Source of the DNA: Clostridia bacterium
Lineage (GTDB): Bacteria; Bacillota; Clostridia; Christensenellales; Borkfalkiaceae
Direction: 5' to 3'
DNA length: 64,000 nt
NCBI GenBank assembly: GCA_017463325.1
Contig: JAFTPK010000004.1
Location: 18,034 to 82,033, forward strand
Shown here: piece by piece, positions 35,571 to 43,574 of the stretch
Numbering within the stretch: the first letter of the stretch is position 1
Layout of the letters: each line of letters opens with the position of its first letter
Notes under the pieces: model-generated
The model's input: only the letters and a program-made list of their open reading frames with translations
What the model was told of the DNA's origin: nothing
Database searches by the model: none
Position numbers and translations under genes: made by a program

Positions 35571-35738
35571 ATGGCACACAGAATTACGGATAGCTGTCTT
35601 GCGTGCGGCGCATGTCAGTCCACCTGCCCCGTCGATGCAATCACCGAGGGCGATATCTACAAGATCGACCCTGAGGTTTGCGTAGATTGCGGCGCTTGTA
35701 AAGCAGGTTGCCCCGTTGACGCGATTGAGGAAGAATAA
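35571..35738 (+). CDS. 2[4Fe-4S] ferredoxin
   Basis: A 55-residue clostridial-type ferredoxin with its own promoter and terminator. Two CX2CX2CX3CP motifs are present: C9, C12, C15, C19 and C37, C40, C43, C47. Each cluster takes three cysteines from one motif and the last from the other. The codons run from ATG after GGAGG to TAA. It is a general low-potential electron carrier for anaerobic metabolism; its monocistronic, strongly promoted layout suggests high expression. Confidence 0.95.
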   Translation: MAHRITDSCLACGACQSTCPVDAITEGDIYKIDPEVCVDCGACKAGCPVDAIEEE

Positions 35739-35740
35739 GT

Positions 35741-35768
35741 AAAAAGCGGGGCGAAAGCTCCGCTTTTT
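35741..35768 (+). terminator. Terminator after ferredoxin
   Basis: AAAAAGCGG and CCGCTTTTT form a 12-pair stem including GC/GC and a G-T pair, closed by a GAAA tetraloop and rich in T on the 3' side. Confidence 0.92.
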
Positions 35769-35792
35769 AAGTACAAGATACAAGAGGTTTCT

Positions 35793-36629
35793 ATGTTTTG
35801 CGATTTACACACCCATTCCGTTTTTTCAGACGGAACGTATACGCCGACGGAACTTATACGGGAGGCGGACGAGCGCGGCTTATCCGCGATCGCGCTGACC
35901 GACCATAATACCGCCCGAGGACTGCCCGAATTTTTGGCAGCCGCCAAGGCTGCCGCCGTGCAAGCGGTGGCAGGGGTGGAATTTTCCGTGGACTGGGGAG
36001 AGAAAAATACCGAGCTGCATATTCTCGGTTTGTTCCTCACGCCCGACGCCTTTTTGCGTGTCGAGGAGTGGGTGCAAACGCTTCGGCGCAACAAGGAGGA
36101 GAGTAACCGTATCCTTTGCGGTCGGCTGGCTGCCGCAGGGTATGAGATCGACCTTGACGAGGTGAAAAAAAACTCTCCCGCGGAGTTTGTCAACCGCGCC
36201 TTGATCGGAGAAGTGCTTGCGAAAAAGGGATACGTCCCGTCCATTGCGGCGGCGTTTGAAACGCTGCTGAAAAAAGGCGGGGAGTTTTACGTAGAGCCAA
36301 AGCGTTTGCCCGCGCTGGAAACGGTGGCTTTTATCAAAGAGCTTGGCGGTGCGGCGGTGCTGGCTCACCCCTTTTTGAATTTGGACGAGGAGGGACTTCG
36401 AGGATTTTTGCCGCGAGCAAAAGAGGCGGGCTTGGACGGCATGGAAACTATGTATTCCACCTATACGGAAAAAGAGAGCGCGCTTTCCGCAGCGATCGCA
36501 AAGGAATTTTCGCTCAAACAAAGTGGCGGGAGCGATTTCCACGGCACAAGAAAGCCGAATATCTTTCTCGGCGTGGGCAAGGGAAATTTGAAAATCCCTA
36601 CGAATTTTTACGAGGAATTAAAAGGGTAG
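35793..36629 (+). CDS. PHP-domain metal-dependent phosphoesterase
   Basis: A 278-residue PHP protein of the YciV/TrpH type. Metal ligands are in CDLHTHSVFSDGTYTP, ALTDHNT, GVEFSVDW, HILGLF, AVLAHPF and GGSDFHG, covering the usual multi-metal site. Members include a 5'-3' exonuclease acting on short RNA and 3',5'-bisphosphate nucleotidases. It is not the histidinol phosphatase type by its sequence order. Its start follows a moderate AGAGG. It ends at a shared terminator facing an AraC gene. Confidence 0.87.
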   Translation: MFCDLHTHSVFSDGTYTPTELIREADERGLSAIALTDHNTARGLPEFLAAAKAAAVQAVAGVEFSVDWGEKNTELHILGLFLTPDAFLRVEEWVQTLRRNKEESNRILCGRLAAAGYEIDLDEVKKNSPAEFVNRALIGEVLAKKGYVPSIAAAFETLLKKGGEFYVEPKRLPALETVAFIKELGGAAVLAHPFLNLDEEGLRGFLPRAKEAGLDGMETMYSTYTEKESALSAAIAKEFSLKQSGGSDFHGTRKPNIFLGVGKGNLKIPTNFYEELKG

Positions 36630-36641
36630 CGAAAACAAAAG

Positions 36642-36677
36642 CACCCGCGTCCTTTATTAGGAACGCGGGTGTTTTTT
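36642..36677. terminator. Bidirectional terminator between PHP and AraC genes
   Basis: CACCCGCGT and ACGCGGGTG form a nine-pair stem with a small additional CC/GG pair. T-tracts on both strands allow use in both directions. Confidence 0.9.
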
Positions 36678-37497
36678 AGTTGTTCTTTTTGAGCTGTATG
36701 CTCTTTACGTATTCACGCGGGGTCATGCCTATCTTGGCTTTAAACACCTTGGAAAAATACAAAGGGTCGTTAAACCCGCAAAGAAAAGCGATATTCTTCA
36801 CCTCTGAAAACCCTTGCTGCATCAGCGCGCAGGCGTTTTGCGTTCGCACCGTGTTTAAGTAGTCGGAGATCCCGATTTTAAATACCGTTTTAAATAGAGC
36901 GGAAATGTATTTGGGGTGATAGGAAAGCTCGCTTGCGAGCGTTTTTAAAGACAGGTCGCAATCGGAGAAATGCTTGTCGATATACCGTTTTACGGCGTGC
37001 GCCGCCGTTTGTTCTCGATTTTTGTCTTCGACGGGGTAATATTTAGTGCCGATTTCCGCGAACGTGTAGAGTAAAATGCTCTCGCTCTTCAAGTCTGCCA
37101 CGTTTTGACTGCAAGCAATCCCCTCCTCCCAAAGCTCCTTTAACTCGCCAAAGCCGCGAAAAACGCAATTTTTTTCGTTAATGCGGAAGCGGTGTAAAAG
37201 ATAGTTGGCGCGGGAGCCGAGAAAGCTCGTGTACGCGTATTTAAACGAGCCGAGGCTTTCCAAGGAATAGGTGACGGCGGGCAGACAGAAAAACACGTCC
37301 CCCTCGTGCAGGTGAATTTCGCTCTTGCCACAACGCAAAATCCCCTGTCCTTCGAGGACGAAATGAGTGCGATAATAGGAAAGGGTACGCTGATTGTCGG
37401 GATATTGCGGCATGGTTTCGAGGACGAAATTGACGATATGAATAGGTTCCTGCGTTTCCCGCGTGGGAATGAACATACAAACGTTATCGGTTTCCAT
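36676..37497 (-). CDS. AraC-family regulator facing the Gfo/Idh/MocA pair
   Basis: A 273-residue regulator. The frame opens at 37695, but GGAGGT at the right distance marks ATG 37497. The N-terminal cupin has TLSYYRTHFVLEGQGILRC and HLHEGDVFFCLPA. The C-terminus has two helix-turn-helix units: LASELSYHPKYISALFKTV and IAFLCGFNDPLYFSKVFKAK, then GMTPREYV. It is divergent from the first oxidoreductase-like gene, with a long perfect inverted repeat between them, so it most likely activates both tandem genes. Confidence 0.9.
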   Translation of the reverse strand: METDNVCMFIPTRETQEPIHIVNFVLETMPQYPDNQRTLSYYRTHFVLEGQGILRCGKSEIHLHEGDVFFCLPAVTYSLESLGSFKYAYTSFLGSRANYLLHRFRINEKNCVFRGFGELKELWEEGIACSQNVADLKSESILLYTFAEIGTKYYPVEDKNREQTAAHAVKRYIDKHFSDCDLSLKTLASELSYHPKYISALFKTVFKIGISDYLNTVRTQNACALMQQGFSEVKNIAFLCGFNDPLYFSKVFKAKIGMTPREYVKSIQLKKNN

Positions 37498-37521
37498 AAA
37501 GCACCTCCGTTTTACCTTTTC

Positions 37522-37551
37522 ATTATACCTTATTTTTTTCTCTCCTGTCAA
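37522..37551 (-). promoter_or_regulatory. Sigma-A promoter for the AraC gene
   Basis: On the minus strand TTGACA, 18 bases, TATAAT. The nearby operator lies just upstream of its -35. Confidence 0.85.
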
Positions 37552-37558
37552 CGGTTTT

Positions 37559-37622
37559 AATGGATATTTTCCCTGTTTGAATGGAAAATATCCATTTCTT
37601 TCCCTAAAAAATATGTTATAAT
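37559..37622 (+). promoter_or_regulatory. Operator 1 and activator-type promoter
   Basis: A perfect 14-base inverted repeat, AATGGATATTTTCC at 37559-37572 and its complement at 37583-37596, with a ten-base gap. A -10 TATAAT at 37617-37622 has no good -35, and the operator ends where the -35 should be. This is the layout expected for AraC activation. Confidence 0.78.
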
Positions 37623-37669
37623 AATGGCATAGCCTTGAAGGATCGGGGCAGAAAAGGAGAGAATAAGAG

Positions 37670-38992
37670 ATGAAAAAGATTAGAATCGGGGTCATGGGCG
37701 CCTATCGCGGAACAGGTATGATCAATTACTGTAAGACGGCGGGGAATGCGGAAGTGGTCGCCATTTGCGATAAGTGGGTAGAGGGTCTGGAAAGACAGAA
37801 AGAACTCAACGCGGGCTACGATATTACCTATTATGACAATTTCGACGATTTTATCAAGCACGATATGGACGCGGTAGTGCTTGCCAACTACGCAAACGAG
37901 CACGCCCCCTTTGCTATTCGCGCCATGAAGCTTGGCTTGCACGTGTATTCGGAGGTGCTCCCCGTGCAGAACATGAAAGAGGCCGTCGAGCTTTGCGAAG
38001 CGGTGGAGGAAACGGGCAAGGTCTATGCGTACGGCGAGAACTACTGTTACATGGAAGGCCCTTACGAAATGCGGCGGCTGTACAAGGAGGGAAAAATCGG
38101 CAACCTTGAATACGCCGAGTGCGAATATATCCACAACTGTGACTCTATTTGGCACGCGATTACCTACGGCGATCCCAACCATTGGCGCAACAATATGTAC
38201 GCTACGTTCTACTGCACGCACAGCTTAGGCCCCATTATTCACTCGACGGGGCTTCGCCCTGTGTCCGTCACGGGCTTTGAGGGCGTGAGAAAGGCGAGGG
38301 ACGAAATGAACGGAAGTAAAAGCGGCTCGTTCGGTATCGAAATGGTGACCTTGGAAAACGGCGCGATTGTAAAGAGTATTCACGGAGGCTTGTATAAAGA
38401 TTCCATTTGGTACTGTATGTACGGCGACGCAGGGCGTATGGAAACGGCGAGAGAGGACGCGCGGCAAGGGGCGTTTGGCCGTTTGTACGTCAATGCGGAC
38501 GAATACCCTAGCGGCTACGGCACGGGCAAGCTCGATACCTATCTTCCCAAATTGACGGAGGACGAGGATATTCGTCGTTTCGGCCACGGCGGGAGCGATT
38601 ACTGGTCTATGTATCATTTCGTGGAAAGAATTAGAGGGGATAAGAACGCGGACATTATTGACGTGTACGAGGCGCTCGATATGTTCTTCCCCGGGCTTTT
38701 GGCTTACCGTTCGGTGTTGAACGGCGGCACGCCCGTAGAGGTGCCCGATTTCCGCGATAAGTCGGTGAGAGAAAAGTACAGAAACGATACGGCTTGTACC
38801 TATCCCAAGGCAGCGGGCGATCAGCTGATCCCCGTTTACTCCAAGGGAAATCCCGCAATCGACCCTGCTGTGTATGAGCGCATGAGAAAAAAACGGCTCG
38901 ACGAATTTAAGGCGAATACGGGCTACACCAAAGCGGCGTTCACGCAGAGCAGTAAAAAGAAGGTGGAGCCTGCGGACGAAAGTAAAAAATAA
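37670..38992 (+). CDS. Gfo/Idh/MocA family protein, GH109-like, copy 1
   Basis: A 440-residue protein with a Rossmann N-terminus, GVMGAYRGTGMINY, lacking the classic GxGxxG. Where dehydrogenases have EKP, this reads SEVLPVQ, so the catalytic lysine is missing. FYCTHSLGPIIHSTGLRPV resembles the THxLGP region of GH109 NAD-dependent glycosidases, which have the same length and also lack EKP. The C-terminus is charged (ending KKKVEPADESKK). It may cleave a glycoside with an NAD-assisted mechanism. It has a near-identical neighbour. Confidence 0.8.
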   Translation: MKKIRIGVMGAYRGTGMINYCKTAGNAEVVAICDKWVEGLERQKELNAGYDITYYDNFDDFIKHDMDAVVLANYANEHAPFAIRAMKLGLHVYSEVLPVQNMKEAVELCEAVEETGKVYAYGENYCYMEGPYEMRRLYKEGKIGNLEYAECEYIHNCDSIWHAITYGDPNHWRNNMYATFYCTHSLGPIIHSTGLRPVSVTGFEGVRKARDEMNGSKSGSFGIEMVTLENGAIVKSIHGGLYKDSIWYCMYGDAGRMETAREDARQGAFGRLYVNADEYPSGYGTGKLDTYLPKLTEDEDIRRFGHGGSDYWSMYHFVERIRGDKNADIIDVYEALDMFFPGLLAYRSVLNGGTPVEVPDFRDKSVREKYRNDTACTYPKAAGDQLIPVYSKGNPAIDPAVYERMRKKRLDEFKANTGYTKAAFTQSSKKKVEPADESKK

Positions 38993-38995
38993 AAT

Positions 38996-39079
38996 ATAGA
39001 TATTTTCCATATTGATATGAATATTTTCCATATTTGTATGGAAAATATCTATTTCTTTCCTCAAAAAATATGCTATAAT
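38996..39079 (+). promoter_or_regulatory. Operator 2 and promoter of copy 2
   Basis: A perfect 15-base inverted repeat at 38996-39010 and 39038-39052 with a 27-base gap, plus a third half-site ATATTTTCCAT at 39021-39031. A TATAAT at 39074-39079 lacks a clear -35. The block is a diverged copy of operator 1. Confidence 0.78.
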
Positions 39080-39126
39080 AATGGCGTAGCCTTGAAAGAT
39101 CGGGGCAAAAAAGGAGAGAATAAGAG

Positions 39127-40455
39127 ATGAAAAAAGTTAGAATCGGGGTCATGGGCGCCTATCGCGGAACGAGTATGATCAACTATTGTAAGATCGCGGG
39201 GAACGCGGAAGTAGTCGCTATTTGCGACAAGTGGGTGGAGGGCCTTGAAAAGCAAAAAGAGCAAAACGTCGGGCTTGACATTGCCTACTACGACAATTTT
39301 GACGATTTTATCAAGCACGATATGGACGCGGTAGTGCTTGCGAATTACGCACACGAGCACGCGCCTTTTGCCATTCGCGCCATGAAGCTTGGGTTGCACG
39401 TCTTTTCCGAGGTGCTCCCCGTACAGACCATGAAACAGGCTGTCGAGCTTTGCGAAGCGGTGGAGGAAACGGGCATGATTTACGCCTACGGCGAAAATTA
39501 CTGCTATATGGAAGGCCCTTACGAAATGCGTAAATTATATAAGGAGGGCAAAATCGGTAACCTCGAATACGCGGAGGCGGAATATATCCACAATGGCGAA
39601 ACCATTTGGCCGTCCATCACCTACGGCGATAGAAATCATTGGCGTAACCGTATGTACGCTACGTTCTACTGCACGCACAGCTTAGGTCCCATTATTCACT
39701 CGACGGGGCTTCGCCCTGTGTCCGTCACGGGCTTTGAGGGCGCGCTCAATGCAAGAGGTATGCGTACGGGCAGAGGCTGCGGCTGCTACGGTATTGAAAT
39801 GGTGACGTTGGAAAACGGAGCGATTGTAAAGAGTATTCACGGCGGTTTATATAAAAATTCCATTTGGTACTGTATGTACGGCGACGCAGGGCGTATGGAA
39901 ACGGCGAGGGAGGATGCGCAGCAGGGAGCGTTTGGCCGTTTGTACGTCAATGCGGACGAATATCCTAGCGGCTACGGCACGGGCAAGCTTGAAAACTATC
40001 TGCCTAAGCTGACGGAGGACGCCGACATTCGTCGTTTCGGTCACGGCGGGAGCGATTACTGGTCCATGTACCATTTCGTGGAAAAAATCAAAGGGAATAA
40101 AGAGGCGGACATTATTGACGTGTACGAGGCGCTTGATATGTTCTTCCCCGGGCTTTTGGCTTACCGTTCGGTGTTGAACGGCGGCGCGCCCGTAGAGGTG
40201 CCCGATTTCCGCGATAAGTCGGTGAGAGAAAAGTACAGAAACGATACGGCTTGTACCGACCCCGAGGTAGCGGGCGATCAGCTGATCCCCATTTACTCTA
40301 AGGGCAACCCCGACATTCCCGACAGCGTGTACGAGCACGCCAAGGAGCTTTGGAGAAAAGACTTCGAATCGAAGACGGGGTACACGCAGGCGGCGTTCAC
40401 GCAGAGCAGTACCAAGAGAAAGGACGACGGAAAAGAAAAAGAACACGGAATTTAA
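39127..40455 (+). CDS. Gfo/Idh/MocA family protein, GH109-like, copy 2
   Basis: A 442-residue paralogue of the gene just upstream, nearly identical over long DNA stretches such as the block encoding FYCTHSLGPIIHSTGLRPV, and diverging elsewhere, for example around residues 200-215. It too has SEVLPVQ instead of EKP. The ribosome site and about 45 bases of 5' sequence are also copied. Changes cluster in the N-terminal third and the C-terminal tail, which may mean altered substrate specificity. A permease-like gene follows seven bases later. Confidence 0.8.
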   Translation: MKKVRIGVMGAYRGTSMINYCKIAGNAEVVAICDKWVEGLEKQKEQNVGLDIAYYDNFDDFIKHDMDAVVLANYAHEHAPFAIRAMKLGLHVFSEVLPVQTMKQAVELCEAVEETGMIYAYGENYCYMEGPYEMRKLYKEGKIGNLEYAEAEYIHNGETIWPSITYGDRNHWRNRMYATFYCTHSLGPIIHSTGLRPVSVTGFEGALNARGMRTGRGCGCYGIEMVTLENGAIVKSIHGGLYKNSIWYCMYGDAGRMETAREDAQQGAFGRLYVNADEYPSGYGTGKLENYLPKLTEDADIRRFGHGGSDYWSMYHFVEKIKGNKEADIIDVYEALDMFFPGLLAYRSVLNGGAPVEVPDFRDKSVREKYRNDTACTDPEVAGDQLIPIYSKGNPDIPDSVYEHAKELWRKDFESKTGYTQAAFTQSSTKRKDDGKEKEHGI

Positions 40456-40461
40456 AAAATT

Positions 40462-41346
40462 ATGGTAATAGAGTATTTGTATCTGGCAATTGCGTCGGTA
40501 GCGTTTTCCGCACAGTTTATGTTTACTAAGCAGTATCAGCGCGCGGTTGGAAACGCCGAAGCACCCACCTCGTTTTTTCATAAAACGGTTTCGCCGCTTG
40601 CGTTCGTGATCGTTCTGCTTGCGCTCAACGGCTTTCGGCTTTCCGTTACGCCGTTCTCGCTTGTGCTCGCCCTCGTCAACGTGGCGATCGTGCTCGGCTG
40701 TTCGCTGTGCTCCATCAAGGCGCTCTCGAAAGGCAGTCTTGCCAACTATTCTCTATACCTAATGAGCGGCGGTATGCTGTTGCCCGTCTTTTACGGATTT
40801 ATATTCAGCGGCGACGAAGTTGGGGTGTGGAAGATCGTGAGTATCGTGTTGATCCTTGCGGCGATTTTCGTCAAGTACGACCCCAAGGAAAAGACGGACA
40901 AAAAGACGTTGCTTTTACTGGTCGCGCTCTTTTTGTTAAACGGCGCGGTAGGAGTGGTATCTTCCGTTTATCAAGGCGATTTGTTTTCCTTTGAGCGACC
41001 TCAGGCGCGGGATTTTCAAATCACCTACACCCTCTTTTCCATGCTTGCGGCGGCGATTTTGTTCGGCGTGGAGGCGGCGAGAAATTCGCAGGTGCGCGGC
41101 AATATGAAAAATTACCTGAAAGCCTCTCCTTGGGCGCTGGCAGAGGGGATTTTGAACGGCACGGGCAATTTACTGTTGCTGCTTAGCTTACAGGTGCTCG
41201 AACCCTCCTTGCAGTATCCGATCATCACGGGCGGTTCTATTTTCCTCGCGGCGATCTTTGGCTTTATCTTCAAGGAAAAGCTCACCCCTCGCGGTTGGAT
41301 CTCGGTAGGTCTGGCTGTGCTCGGTACGGTGGCAATGATGTTTTAG
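40462..41346 (+). CDS. EamA/DMT-family transporter
   Basis: A 294-residue protein with about ten membrane helices in two related halves, as in the drug/metabolite transporter superfamily. IVLGCSLCSIKALSKGSLANYS and FGFIFKEKLTPRGWISVGLAVL are typical of the halves. Substrates of the family range from amino acids to sugars. It follows the GH109-like genes closely, so uptake or export of their product is a fair guess. Its stop codon TAG is formed by the left end of the inverted-repeat element, so the natural C-terminus may have been altered. Confidence 0.8.
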   Translation: MVIEYLYLAIASVAFSAQFMFTKQYQRAVGNAEAPTSFFHKTVSPLAFVIVLLALNGFRLSVTPFSLVLALVNVAIVLGCSLCSIKALSKGSLANYSLYLMSGGMLLPVFYGFIFSGDEVGVWKIVSIVLILAAIFVKYDPKEKTDKKTLLLLVALFLLNGAVGVVSSVYQGDLFSFERPQARDFQITYTLFSMLAAAILFGVEAARNSQVRGNMKNYLKASPWALAEGILNGTGNLLLLLSLQVLEPSLQYPIITGGSIFLAAIFGFIFKEKLTPRGWISVGLAVLGTVAMMF

Positions 41347-41583
41347 CCATTACGGGAACGAATTAAACCTGCCCAAAACAAGTCTTTTTGCCCCTTTAAG
41401 GCTTATCGTCATTACAATACGTACAGTATTGTTGCTTCCTCTGCGCCTCAAATCATGCAAAAATACTTTGTTTTGGGTGCAGAGCAATTTTCAGCAGCCG
41501 AATTTACAGTTGTTCAAGCCCTTCGACGAAGTAGAACGCAAAATTCGGCGCTCAAAATCAGGTTCAACCCATTCCGTAATGGC
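41346..41583. mobile_element. MITE-like element with inverted ends flanked by TA
   Basis: The ends are GCCATTACGG and CCGTAATGGC, each bounded by TA, and the inverted similarity extends to about 26 bases (left to AAACCTG, right from CAGGTT). Inside are two further arms: 41372-41391 with 41457-41477, topped by ACAATAC/GTATTGT, and GCCGAATTT with AAATTCGGC at 41497-41549. The whole can fold into a three-way junction. There is no transposase. TA duplication fits a non-autonomous element moved by an IS630/Tc1-type transposase. Confidence 0.7.
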
Positions 41584-41597
41584 TACGTAACGGCTAT

Positions 41598-41637
41598 GCC
41601 CCCTTTGCAAAAGATGCAAAGGGGGCGTAAATTTTTT
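41598..41637 (+). terminator. Terminator between the element and yerC
   Basis: A perfect 12-pair stem, GCCCCCTTTGCA/TGCAAAGGGGGC, with a five-base loop, and TTTTTT five bases later. Confidence 0.75.
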
Positions 41638-41667
41638 AAAAAAATCCAAATCACCCCCGTAAAAGCG

Positions 41668-41696
41668 TTGACTTTATTGATTTAGCGTGGTAAAAT
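41668..41696 (+). promoter_or_regulatory. Sigma-A promoter for the yerC-his operon
   Basis: TTGACT, 17 bases, TAAAAT, then a leader of about 27 bases to the yerC start. Confidence 0.83.
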
Positions 41697-41728
41697 GGTA
41701 AAACAAAAACCAAAGGTGAGGAACAAGA

Positions 41729-42007
41729 ATGGAAAAATTCCTGTTAAAGAGAGCGGACTGCTTTTTCGAGGCGGTTTTGAAATTGAAAACGAAAGAGGAC
41801 TGCGAGAAGTTTTTCGAGGACGTTTGCACTATGAAAGAGCTGCAAGATTTAACGCAGCGGCTGGAAGTGGCGGCTATGCTCCAAAAAGGGTTGAATTACC
41901 GTGAAATTTCGGAAAAAACGGGGGCGTCTACGGCAACCATTTGTCGCGTGAACAAGTGTCTGCAATACGGCAGGGGCGGCTATGCGTCCGTGCTTGCAAA
42001 GGAGTGA
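41729..42007 (+). CDS. yerC: YerC/YecD-type TrpR-related regulator
   Basis: A 92-residue all-helical protein of the TrpR-like YerC/YecD family. The helix-turn-helix is in LNYREISEKTGASTATICRV, and DLTQRLEVAAMLQKG is the preceding conserved part. It lies first in the histidine operon, as in some Clostridia, so it is likely a histidine-linked repressor of this operon. The ligand is unknown. AGGAAC precedes the ATG. Confidence 0.88.
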   Translation: MEKFLLKRADCFFEAVLKLKTKEDCEKFFEDVCTMKELQDLTQRLEVAAMLQKGLNYREISEKTGASTATICRVNKCLQYGRGGYASVLAKE

Positions 42008-42009
42008 GT

Positions 42010-42942
42010 ATGAACGAGCTGTTGTCTGCACTTACCAAAGAGGAGCGGCTTTCTCTCTCTTTACGCGCGCTGTATAAAAAATACGGCTACGCGCAATACG
42101 CCATGAGCAAATTCGAGGAGTACGACTTATACGCAAAAAATAAAGAATTTCTCGTTTCCGAAAGCGTGATTACCTTTACGGACACGGACGGGCGGTTGAT
42201 GGCGCTCAAACCCGACGTCACCCTGTCCATTATCCGTAATACCAAGGACGCGGTGGGCGTTTCCAAGCTCTTTTACAACGAGCACGTATACCGTGTTTCG
42301 GGGCAGACCAAATGCTTTAAAGAGATTACGCAAGTCGGCCTCGAATGTCTTGGCAAGGTGGACGGCGGCGTGCTTTCGGAGGCGGTTTTCCTTGCCGAAA
42401 AAAGCCTGTCGCTCATTTCAGACAGCTACGCATTAGAGCTTTCCTCTCTTGATTTTGTGGAGGCGGTGCTTGCCGACGCAGGGCTTTCCCGCGAGGGAAC
42501 TGTCGAGGCGCTCCGCTTAATCAGCGAAAAGAACGAGCAAGGTCTTGCGGCTTTATGTACCCGCGAGGGGCTTGGCGAAAACGAGCGGGTGGCGACTCTC
42601 GCCCTCGTAAGCGTTTACGGCGACCCGAAATCCGTCTTTAAAACGCTTTCCGCGCTCCCTTTGAGTAAGACTTCGACGGACGCGCTTTCGCGCCTGCAAG
42701 AGGTGATTGAGGGGGTGGAAAAGCTCGGCGGCGGAAGAGGGGTGCGAGTGGATTTTTCGTTGCTTGGGAACACCAAGTATTATAATGGGATTGCCTTTCA
42801 GGGGTTCGTGGAAGGAGTGCCGACGGCGGCGCTTGCAGGAGGGCAGTACGATAAGCTTGTAAAGCGCGTGGGCGCGGCTTCGCGCGGCGTGGGCTTTGCC
42901 GTGTATTTGGACGGTTTGGACGCCGTGGGGGAAGAGGAATGA
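42010..42942 (+). CDS. hisZ: ATP phosphoribosyltransferase regulatory subunit
   Basis: A 310-residue class-II aminoacyl-tRNA-synthetase-like protein that needs the short HisG partner. The upstream open frame is ignored because AAAGGAG is placed for ATG 42010. Core motifs are RLMALKPDVTLSIIRNT, FYNEHVYRVSG and GLECLG; the late YYNGIAFQGFV and GGQYDKLV match histidyl-tRNA-synthetase-like folds. It begins two bases after yerC and overlaps hisG. Confidence 0.9.
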   Translation: MNELLSALTKEERLSLSLRALYKKYGYAQYAMSKFEEYDLYAKNKEFLVSESVITFTDTDGRLMALKPDVTLSIIRNTKDAVGVSKLFYNEHVYRVSGQTKCFKEITQVGLECLGKVDGGVLSEAVFLAEKSLSLISDSYALELSSLDFVEAVLADAGLSREGTVEALRLISEKNEQGLAALCTREGLGENERVATLALVSVYGDPKSVFKTLSALPLSKTSTDALSRLQEVIEGVEKLGGGRGVRVDFSLLGNTKYYNGIAFQGFVEGVPTAALAGGQYDKLVKRVGAASRGVGFAVYLDGLDAVGEEE

Positions 42943-43574
42943 AGATGTTGAACGTGGCTTTGCCTAAGGGTAGACTGGGCGAAAAGGTGTACGACCTGTT
43001 TGAAAAGGCGGGCTTTGGCTGTCCGTCTATTAAGGAAAATAATAGAAAACTCGTGTTTGAAAACGAGGAAACGGGGGTAAGATACTTTTGGGTCAAGCCC
43101 TCGGACGTGGCGATTTACGTCGAGCGCGGCGCTGCTGACGTCGGTGTGGCGGGCAAGGATATTTTGCTTGAATACCGTCCCGACGTGTACGAGCTGCTGG
43201 ATTTGAAGATAGGCAACTGCCATATGGCGGTGGCGGCGAAAGCGGGGTTTAAGGACGAGAGAAAGCGGGCGTTGAAGGTGGCGACCAAGTTCACGAATAT
43301 TGCTAAGGGCTATTACGCCGAGCGTGGGCGGGACATTGATATTATCCACCTGAACGGGTCGATTGAGTTGGCACCTATTTTGGGGCTTTCCGACGTAATC
43401 GTCGATATTGTGGAAACGGGCGCGACCCTTCGGGAAAATAAGTTGGAAGTCGTGGAAAAATTCGTGCCGATCAGCGCAAGGCTGATCGCGAATAAGGCGA
43501 ATTTTAAATTTAAAGGGCAGATCGTAGAACGGCTTAAACAGGAGCTTGCAGCCCTTACGGAGAAAGAAATATGA
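42939..43574 (+). CDS. hisG: ATP phosphoribosyltransferase, short form
   Basis: A 211-residue HisG of the short class, lacking the C-terminal regulatory domain, so HisZ is needed for activity and feedback by histidine. LPKGRLGEKVYDLFEKAGFG and the PRPP-binding DIVETGATLRENKLEV are present. It catalyses the first step: ATP plus PRPP to phosphoribosyl-ATP. The ATG overlaps the hisZ stop by four bases. Confidence 0.95.
   Translation: MKMLNVALPKGRLGEKVYDLFEKAGFGCPSIKENNRKLVFENEETGVRYFWVKPSDVAIYVERGAADVGVAGKDILLEYRPDVYELLDLKIGNCHMAVAAKAGFKDERKRALKVATKFTNIAKGYYAERGRDIDIIHLNGSIELAPILGLSDVIVDIVETGATLRENKLEVVEKFVPISARLIANKANFKFKGQIVERLKQELAALTEKEI

Noticed and set aside
35793..36629. PHP protein as the missing histidinol phosphatase
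   Set aside because: Its motif order and TDHNT/SDFHG blocks fit the YciV/TrpH type, and it lies far from the his operon.
37670..40455. Ordinary NAD-dependent dehydrogenase call for the tandem pair
   Set aside because: The EKP lysine is absent (SEVLPVQ); a GH109-like role fits better.
41455..41685. Open frame inside the inverted-repeat element
   Set aside because: Codons fall across hairpin arms, there is no ribosome site, and the product is low complexity.
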